The translations under genes were made by a program, and so were the position numbers. The notes under the pieces are model-generated. The model ran no database searches. It was not told the origin of the DNA and was given only the letters and a program-made list of their open reading frames with translations. A stretch of DNA of 64,000 nt. Source: Sipunculus nudus (Eukaryota > Annelida > Sipuncula > Golfingiida > Sipunculidae). The DNA lies in the NCBI GenBank assembly GCA_026874595.1, contig CM049315.1, positions 73,728,401 to 73,792,400 of the forward strand, given 5' to 3'. This document shows, piece after piece, positions 56,448-64,000 of this stretch. Numbering within the stretch: the first letter of the stretch is position 1; each line of letters begins with the position of its first letter.

Positions 56448-57520
56448 TTCTTGTAGAATATGACATAGCGTGGTTTTTCATTTGTTTGTCTGAGCCGGTG
56501 CACTTCTGTAAGCCCTTCGCCTGCCGAGAGCGCCTAGTGCAGGTATAAGACATCAGAGCTACCTACCATCCCTCTTAACTGTAAGTGGACTGACCCATTT
56601 GTGGGTTACCCGTACGATAATGAAACTGCCTTGGGACCGGGTTGAAAAACCTTACTTGTTGTCAAGCTTCTGAATGATACAAACGTGGGTCGTCTAGGGC
56701 GATTTTTATAGCTCTTGGTCATATAGAGTAACTAATAGACTGGCAATAGACTGTCTTTGGCCTGGTAATAACATCTATTAAAAATTTAAGAAGAGCTTTC
56801 GGCCAGTTGATGTTTTTCTATTTTTTTCTGTGGGACAAATTATACATAGGATCGAGCCTAATGCAACAGGCGTGACAACAGGTATGTATATACGCTACAT
56901 AGAACGTTGGCCCCCGCATCTATTTATCTGCGGAAAGTGAAGTTTTGTTGATTGTTAACACACCTGTCTGCACCTACCGGCTTTACATGTATTTTGTTAA
57001 TAACCTTGCTGAGCAGACGACATTGCACGCCAGCGTGAAGGGTTGTGGGATCGCTCCCTGGCGCACCGCTGCCGTGTTGGCCCCGGCTACACACAGTAAA
57101 CCAAAAGCTTATCAATATTATATCAGCTATCAGTATCAAGGCATTAATACAATGACTTTTCATCATCATTTGGGCACAGACCTGCCTATTGTCTATTCCT
57201 GTGCTGTGTTTACCGCATGCATGAGTCATATGATTTGCTAATGATATACACCACACCTGTCGAATGTGCAAGCACTAGAACACAGGTGAAGGGAAGGGAA
57301 TGTCAGCCCGAGTATGATCAAGAAACCTGGCTCCAATTACGATCCGTGAAGGCCCTGCCCATAATTACGATCTCTTCAGGTACGTTTTTATTTTCACTCT
57401 CAAACAAAGCTTGCAACCTTGACAAAGCATGCAATACACAGACGTTACACAGCGTAATACCTTACAAAAGTAAAATATGCACATGCAATTACCGTGCTGA
57501 ATATCAATACTAAGTCCAGT
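56448..57520 (+). promoter_or_regulatory. Duplicated 5' flank of transporter copy B
   Basis: Counterpart of 43790-44597, with matching blocks in the same order. The aligned TATA position reads GCAATACACA just before GACGTTACACAGCGTAAT (57441 onwards). Distance to the first coding exon is about 1.9 kb, similar to copy A. Confidence 0.6.
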
Positions 57521-58334
57521 TGATAAGCCTGAAGGCAGGTTTAAATTCAACTCTGCACATTTACTGTGTTGCATATCGATACCGCCTTCACAGGTTAGCA
57601 GCTAATGCCCATATAACTGCAAGTGTACACGTTATTCCTGGTCTTTGAATCCCAGATAGAACTGTGATACTTTATCATCCATTATCAACGGAAATTTTTT
57701 CCGAGATCATTTTATAACCAGTGCCAACTGATAGGTCAGAGAATGATCAAGATGGACTGATAACTCAGATCATTAATTGTGGAATGTATTGTTTTCAGTC
57801 TCATATCACTGTCATAACAGTATGTCCACGCATGATCTAAGGGTCACGTGTACGTATGGGTCAGGTAGCAACACAATAGTCGACGATTAGAAGTCCAGAA
57901 AGCGAGAACTATAGTCTGGTTTTGTGTTGTTTGCAGATCTCGCCGATAACTCCGCCCCTCATTGCATTCATACACAAGATAAAATAATACAAAGTGTTTA
58001 TGTTCAACCGTGCTGTGTCGTGCATATTTACTGGACGATATCAGTATGCATGGTATCTGGGTATCTCCCTTAGCTTGTGTCCGCAAGTAGGTCCTGGTAG
58101 ATGGAAGGGAATTCGAAAATATGTAATTTTTTTTTTTTTTTTTTTTCTGGGGGGGGGGGATATTTTACTCAGATCAAGGGAACCATGTTAAGTGTGTTGT
58201 ATGTTTTATCAATGCTGCCATCAACACATGTTATGGTACATGTTAATTCTATTGACACCCACCGCGTATAAATCATGTGCCAAGTGCTTGTGGCTTGTAC
58301 CTCTCTTATTTTACAAAAATATAACAACAGGTCC

Positions 58335-58384
<50 letters not shown>

Positions 58385-58943
58385 TTTGATAATTTAAAAA
58401 AATACTAGCAACAAATGGCTGGGGAGGCGACTTTGATATAATAACAAGAAGGCAATACTACCTGTTGGTGAACGATTTTCGACTTCCTCAAACATTCCTG
58501 TCGTTGACCCCTTTACTGTTTACATTTAATTTAGATTTCCGACAAATTCTGACACTATTTATATTTACACAAACAGCCATATCTTTTCAAGCTTTTTTGT
58601 ATCTTTATCAAATTTTCAACAGTTCCCTCTAAGAGGGTTTGCTGACGATTATTGAAAATCATTGAAACTTAGAAAAAATATGCAATATTTTTGTCCTGAA
58701 AGAATCTATACATATCATGGCATTCTTGTTTCCCATTTAGAGTGCTCTTTAGTGGCTTGTAAACAGTTAAGGGTTAAGTGTAGAGTTTTGTAATGCAGCG
58801 TCATAAATGTCGCAGGGATCACCTTTATTTGATCTGCTTGGTTATAAATTGACCAAATCATATATTAATTTTGCATATATCAAGTGTTTATTCCAATAAA
58901 AAAGAATACCAATTAATTGTTATATTAAAAATGATAGCGTCCT
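57521..58943. other. Intergenic, with (T)20/(G)n at 58127-58159 and (TA)n at 58337-58382
   Basis: No supported gene; two long low-complexity tracts. Confidence 0.5.
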
Positions 58944-59175
58944 CAGGCGCCGGTCCAGGATTTTTTTTTTTTGCAGGGAGGGGTCAACGGGTGTCATGCA
59001 TACAAATTATCTAAAAAAAGTTGTTGGTTGGAGCAGGGGGGTCTCGACCCCCAAAACCCCCCGTCTTGCATAATAGTTGTCTTAAAAAAGGTCGTTGGTG
59101 GAGAGAGTGGGGGGGGGGGGGGGAAGATCTCGACCCCGGAACCCCAAACCCCTCCCCCTCAGGCTCCGCGCCTGG
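58944..59175. mobile_element. Small G/C-run element with GC-rich inverted ends
   Basis: The ends CAGGCGCCGG and CGCGCCTGG are imperfect inverted repeats. Inside, GTCGTTGGTGGAG- and GTCTCGACCCCC-type phrases occur twice, followed by G- and C-runs (15 G at 59109-59123). Short elements of this look recur at 34.74-34.84 and 43.44-43.6 kb. Confidence 0.45.
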
Positions 59176-59374
59176 TCTTACATTTTTTAATTAAATATCT
59201 TCTTGATTACGACTACTGTCATTTGAGTGTATATCAGTGATAAACAATATTATTATGAGAAAACCTTGTTCTATTTACTTGGACAGATCTTCCCATGTAC
59301 CTGAAGGACCTGGCTTTACTACAGACAGGAAATATCATCCAAGTTAACTACACGAATGGTCGTTCTGCGTTGCC

Positions 59375-62300
59375 ATGGCACCGGAAGGAGGATGGGGCTG
59401 GATGGTGGTATTCGGATCAGCAATCGTGCACGTCGTTTGTACAGGTTACAAAAATGCTCAAGTTTTCTATTTGTTTTTCTCCTTTCATATTTGTACAGAA
59501 TGTCCATTTTAAATTCACCTGCAATGATTAGAACTTAAACTGAATAAATCAATTTTTGCACAAAGTTCGGTACTAAAATTTGGTAGAACACATATACGAT
59601 ATGTAAAAATGACAGACACGTTGGAGTTTGTATGGGAATGCGGACGCTGTTAATCTTCGACACAGACCAGTTGATCAATCGAACGAAGAGAATAAGGATT
59701 AGTAGTGTGACGCCTTCTTTTAGGCCAAAGCGAAATCTTTATCTTAATGGGATATTAGCAAATCATTGATTCATGAATACGGACCGAAGGACATGTTTCT
59801 ACCCAATTACGATAGAGGGTGCTGATGGATAAACAGGCGTAGTTTCTGATAGATGCTTCAGTGAAAGAGCCATCACGATATTTTTCATATATAAAAATCC
59901 CTGGGACTTCTGTGAAAATATTGGGAATGCTTTCATTGTGCTCGACACTTGCAGACCAATAAAAACACGTATTTCCGAGGCGACTTGCCAACAGAAGTCA
60001 CGATTAAGAGTACCTGACATGTAAATTATAATATATATAGTAATTTATCAGTTTTTAGTTTCTGGATCACAATAAGCCAAACATGAAGGCCAAAATACAG
60101 GTATGTTCCAAATACTTTTATTCATATATTATAAAACTATATATAATTACTGATTTTAAGGGCCATGTTAAAAAGTCTGAAAATATTGCTTAAACACGTA
60201 TTTTTCCATAAAAGTACATTATCATTTGCAATCATTTTTGTACAAACTCATACTATTAGTTCATTTCGGCCGCATTCAAACCTTTCCAGTAATACTATCC
60301 CTGCACACAGATTTTCTCCCAAAAATTCACCTGTTTTATATGTTGATATGGTTCTGTGTGTGAGTAAACAAAGTCCACATTACCTGTTCACCACAACAAC
60401 ACTGCTCAACCAGAGATGCGAGCTTGCTCATATGCAACAATTCTCAAACAAAGAGAAGGCACATGAAAGAAGAAACACTGGTTTGAAGCTTTAAAGTCTT
60501 GATTTGTCAGGTGGTATGTTTATGTCTTGAGTCACCGATCGCGCCCGATTTAAGTTTATTTAAACTCGTGTACAGGGGTAAACAAACGGTTTTAGAAACT
60601 GTGGCAGAAATCATAATATTCTGCAGAGGAAAGAATTTATTTCAAGGATATATAACATGCGTGGTATGGGAATAGGTCACTTTAAAACGGAGCCATACCA
60701 ACAACTGGGAACCAGTCTCAGCGGTGTCTGTTGCATGACGACATATTGGAAAATAAGCCTCGTTTATTGGCATATTGGTGATGAAAAATTACGTGTAACT
60801 GAAATAAAAAAAATAATTATCTGCAGTTTTATCAAATACTCTTTTACTCGATGTAAACCTTAAAGCGAAGAAGTGGGATTGTCGACCGGTTTCTGCGGCT
60901 CAAGAGTACAGCATATGACTCAAAGCCATATGATCATGAGGTCGAATCTCACCCAAGGAGGTGAGATTTTTCACGGTGGCCTCAACCCAAGGTGAGCGCT
61001 CTGCAGGCTTAATGGGAAGGCCGTGCCCAAGTTAGCATTAAAAATGGAGGCGGTAACCTCAAACAAAATTAAATAAAATAAAAATAATGATGATAAAAAA
61101 AAAAGAACTGGGATTGTCAGCAAAATGTTCGGATTATTCAAACCGTACCGTTTTTTAATCGGAAACTAACATTCTTTTCTTTTCAGGCTTACAGTCCTCG
61201 TTTGGAGTAATATATCTTGACCTAGTGGACAGATTTTCTGCGGGCGCTACCGAAACAAGCCTGGTTTTGGTTCTGTTTAACTTCACACACTTTTGTTTTG
61301 GTACGTACTTTGTAGTGAGCGGAAACATTTAATGTTTTAAGTTCAGTAAAACCTCTGGTAAGCGACCGACTCCAAATAACCACCACCTTTTCAAAACTCT
61401 TTTTTGCCCTTTTAATACCTCGCTTACACGACTACTTTGAAAATGATACCACTTTATCGAAGTCTCGTTGGTGGTCGTAATTTGAGGTTTCATTATACAA
61501 TTAAGTATAGAAGGAGAGTGAAAGAGACAAACTGAAGAACATTTTATTCATTGCGCTGTCTTTCATGGTAAATCAAACATTCTGTCGTTGATGATGATAC
61601 GTTAGCACACAGATCCTGTGTTATGTTTAAAGTGTTATGTGTAATACGAATGAAGGGTAACAGCTGCATGGATACATATTACTTCTTGCTGAATTACGAC
61701 GGTAATACGCGCTTTTGTTACTTTTCAATTTCATAATTTACCTTTCCAGGGCCATTTGCCAGTTCGTTGGCAAAGAAATACGGATGTCGGGGTGTCGTGA
61801 TAACAGGCAGTTTAATCATGACGGCAGGGTGTGTTGCCTCGGCGTATGTGTCAAGCCTTTACGCCCTCTATGTAACATTTGGGGTACTTATTGGTCAGAG
61901 AAAAATTGTTATTGATCAATTGTGTATTGTTCATATATGTTGATTCAAATAAATCCTGGTGATAATGTTCTACCATACAGGGGCGATCATAACCGATGTA
62001 TTTAAATGTTAACTTTTATTATAAAATGACTTCTAAATTTTTCGATCGTTTAATTTCTTTGAATTTCATCAGTTGATTATTATAAAATCATTAGAAATCC
62101 ATCGCTGTATTATTCACCTGATTACATGCATATCATAATTTACCTTCTTAGTGCATCATTTTATTTTCACAATTTTGTTTTATCCTTTTACAGGGTTTGG
62201 ATCTAGTCTGACATCTGCGCCCTCTATGATCATAGTGAGTAGTTACTTTGTCAAGAGACGATCTAAGGCCATGACGCTGAGCACGTTCGGTAACAGCATC

Positions 62301-63801
62301 TGTTATATGGCTATGCCTACATTTCTGGTGTGGATTCTAGATATATACTCACTTCCGGGGACTTTCCTGATCTGTGCCGGCCTCTCTTTCAATTTGTGTT
62401 TGGCTGGCGCCCTCTACCGTTCATTGCGAAAAGTTTATCTTACAGGAAACGCTGAGTCATTTGAAATGATCGTGCATAAGAGAAAATGCGATGAAACAGC
62501 CATAAAGGAACAAAGAGAGACCGAGAGTCAAATACATCCGTCCATTTCAACTTCCGATAAAGGAGAGGACTTAAATAAGCTGGAAATGACTCATTTAGCA
62601 AAAGGGGTTGAAAAAGATAACACTAAGTCGGAGAATATGGCTTCAGAGTCTACAAGTCAAAAACAGAAACGAGATTCGCGGAACCTTTCTTCTCTGATAA
62701 GGAAATTCTCACTTCCAAAGGGGCAAATGGCTGTTTTAAGAATTCCATCCTTTATTATTTATGCTTTGACGATTTTCTCAATGCCAGTAAACAACATGAG
62801 TTTTTACACCTTTCTGCCGTCACTTCTGAAGAGCGCAGGCGCAACGGAAGGGGATGTGGCAATCGTCTACGCAACTTCCGGTGCGTGTGACATCATAGGT
62901 CGGTTTTCATTTGGTTTCCTCTTTGACTTGAAGCTCTTGAAGAGTTATCGGGTGTTATTACAAGGTACAGCGGGCGTTATGACAGGTCTCGTGACGCTTG
63001 TTATACCTCACGTGACCAGTCACGTCTTGATTACGATCATGTGCTGCTTGCGGACCCTCGTGATGAGCGGGTTTAATGCTCAACGCGTCACTGTGATGGC
63101 TGATCTAATTCCTGTCCACCACGTGGCGTCCGGTGTCGGGATCCTTCTGTTTTTCCAGGGTATAGGAAGCAGCATGGGTTTTGTAGTGTCAGGTAAGTTT
63201 TTAAACCAACCTACATGAACTTTCCTTAACTTTTTTTTATCATTAAATAGGTATTCTTAATATGTAATTAAAAATAAAGGTCCCTCTCATTTTCGGATTT
63301 GTACAATATGTTTTAATATTCAAAAATTAATAGAGTTCAGAACATTGTTGTATTAGATTAATTCATTATTTTATCTATTTATATTGAGGTATTTATTGTT
63401 TACCTCAGTTGTCTATGACTCCACCTTGTGGTCATTCAGGGAAACATGTGAATCAGAAAATCACTTAGAAATCTTAATAAATGATACAGTTGATTTAAAT
63501 AATGGTATTATTTATGCATTACAATCAATAAATTAGGCTTAAATTTTATGTGAGAAAGAAATCGAAAAAAAATATCATTTCCAGTAGGAGCGACAGATGG
63601 CGCTGATTAACATCTTAGATTTACCTTAGATTTTACTTAATTTCAGGTGTGTTGAAGGACGCTCTACATTCGCTGAGCATGCCGTTTTATTATGGAGGTC
63701 TGACCATGGCTGGATTCTGTCTGATATACATATGTCACCAGGGGGTCAAGATCGTCAGAACAAAGAAATCTGCAAAAAACACGGACGGAAAAGCAACATA
63801 A
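59375..63801 (+). CDS. Monocarboxylate transporter-like (SLC16/MFS), tandem copy B, 493 aa
   Basis: Five exons: 59375-59444, 61187-61300, 61750-61893, 62194-63192, 63647-63801; all phase 1, with exons 1-4 identical in length to copy A. It begins MAPEGGWGWMVVF (family signature at 4-9) and keeps YFVKRRSKAMTLS, the TM8 D-I-I-G-R pair, and Ser at the MCT1 Lys38-equivalent. The central loop (185-288) is the same length as in copy A but differs at 31 of 104 positions counted by eye. Codons for residues 292-354 encode an identical stretch with only 3 synonymous changes in 189 nt. The exon 3 donor is TTG|GTCAGA, weaker than GTAGGT in copy A. Intron 3 is 300 bp. Intron 1 carries a SINE (60884-61104). 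The tail (KKSAKNTDGKAT) is diverged and lysine-rich. No poly(A) signal is seen before the window ends. Confidence 0.92.
60884..61104 (+). mobile_element. tRNA-derived SINE in intron 1 of copy B
   Basis: An A-box-like CGGCTCAAGAGTA (60896-60908) and B-box-like GGTCGAATCTC (60940-60950) sit in tRNA-like spacing, followed by a non-tRNA body and an A-rich tail. The insertion is framed by a 14 bp target duplication with one mismatch: GAAGTGGGATTGTC (60870-60883) and GAACTGGGATTGTC (61105-61118). It is unrelated to the SINE at 20.8-21.1 kb in its B-box flanks. Confidence 0.75.
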
Positions 63802-64000
63802 AATCTATAAGAGTGTTCAGGATCAGTCATATGCGACAGATGTAATAGATTTGCCGAGATTTAAAACAAACAAGAAAATCACTGGGAAAGCGCAGACCTC
63901 CGCCAAAATCTCGGTTTTAAACGAGTGTGGATGATATATCTGAGCTGGTTTGACCGTCGGGTGCGAAACGTAAGCACAGGAAATATATTAACCAAGAAAA
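63802..64000. other. 3' flank of copy B to window end
   Basis: Contains part of the 3' UTR or intergenic DNA; no AATAAA seen. Confidence 0.5.

Noticed and set aside
59799-60020. Overlapping minus-strand frames in intron 1 of copy B
   Set aside because: Not conserved in copy A and no domain recognised.

Overview
This is AT-rich, intron-rich metazoan nuclear DNA. The many decayed retroelements, tRNA-derived SINEs, short TIR elements, long (TA)n and (C)n/(G)n tracts, and degenerate arrays of ~330 bp units rich in GTCCGTCCGTC / GTCTGTCTGT words suggest a lophotrochozoan, most likely a bivalve mollusc. That placement is inference from repeat style and gene types; no single marker proves it. No prokaryotic, organellar, rRNA or CRISPR feature was seen.

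Three intact multi-exon genes can be assembled from splice sites and reading phase. (1) 31409-35363 (+): a six-exon type I membrane protein of the immunoglobulin superfamily (351 aa), with signal peptide, two Ig V-like domains, stalk, one TM helix and a short tail. All five introns are phase 1. (2) 46671-54563 (+) and (3) 59375-63801 (+): tandem paralogues (494 and 493 aa) of the monocarboxylate transporter family (SLC16, MFS), each with five exons and identical intron positions. The duplicated block also carries ~1 kb of upstream DNA. Copy A has a TATA box there that copy B lacks. Copy A's third intron has grown from ~0.3 kb to ~3.5 kb through a TIR element and a tandem array.

Layout: 0.2-7 kb is repeat DNA, including a 2.7 kb inverted-repeat-bounded segment and a 1.65 kb fold-back element. 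8.4-8.6 kb holds a probable coding exon. 9.6-11.1 kb is the 5' end of a Ty3/gypsy-type retroelement (LTR tail, tRNA-Pro-like primer site, gag remnant). 12.3-12.7 kb is a broken SWIM zinc-finger remnant. 14.9-15.4 kb is a recent 247 bp tandem duplication. 15.6-16.2 kb has two exons resembling the cysteine-rich P2X7 C-terminal (ballast-like) domain. 17.7-18.2 kb is a second gag remnant with a CCHC knuckle. 18.5-19.7 kb is a TTAA-flanked TIR element. 20.8-21.1 kb is a SINE. 21.8-22.0 kb looks like a promoter (CRE plus X-box-like site) and first coding exon of an unrecognised gene. 23.1-26.5 kb is a dead gypsy-like element whose integrase lies upstream of reverse transcriptase, the order known from Gmr1-like elements. 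26.6-31.3 kb and 35.4-43.8 kb are mostly non-coding and hold minisatellites, a ~330 bp array and a LINE 3' end. 43.8-64 kb is the transporter pair.

The intact genes do not form an obvious shared pathway. The IgSF receptor and the transporters are neighbours, but nothing visible links their functions. All assignments were made by reading the sequence by eye; no database search was run.
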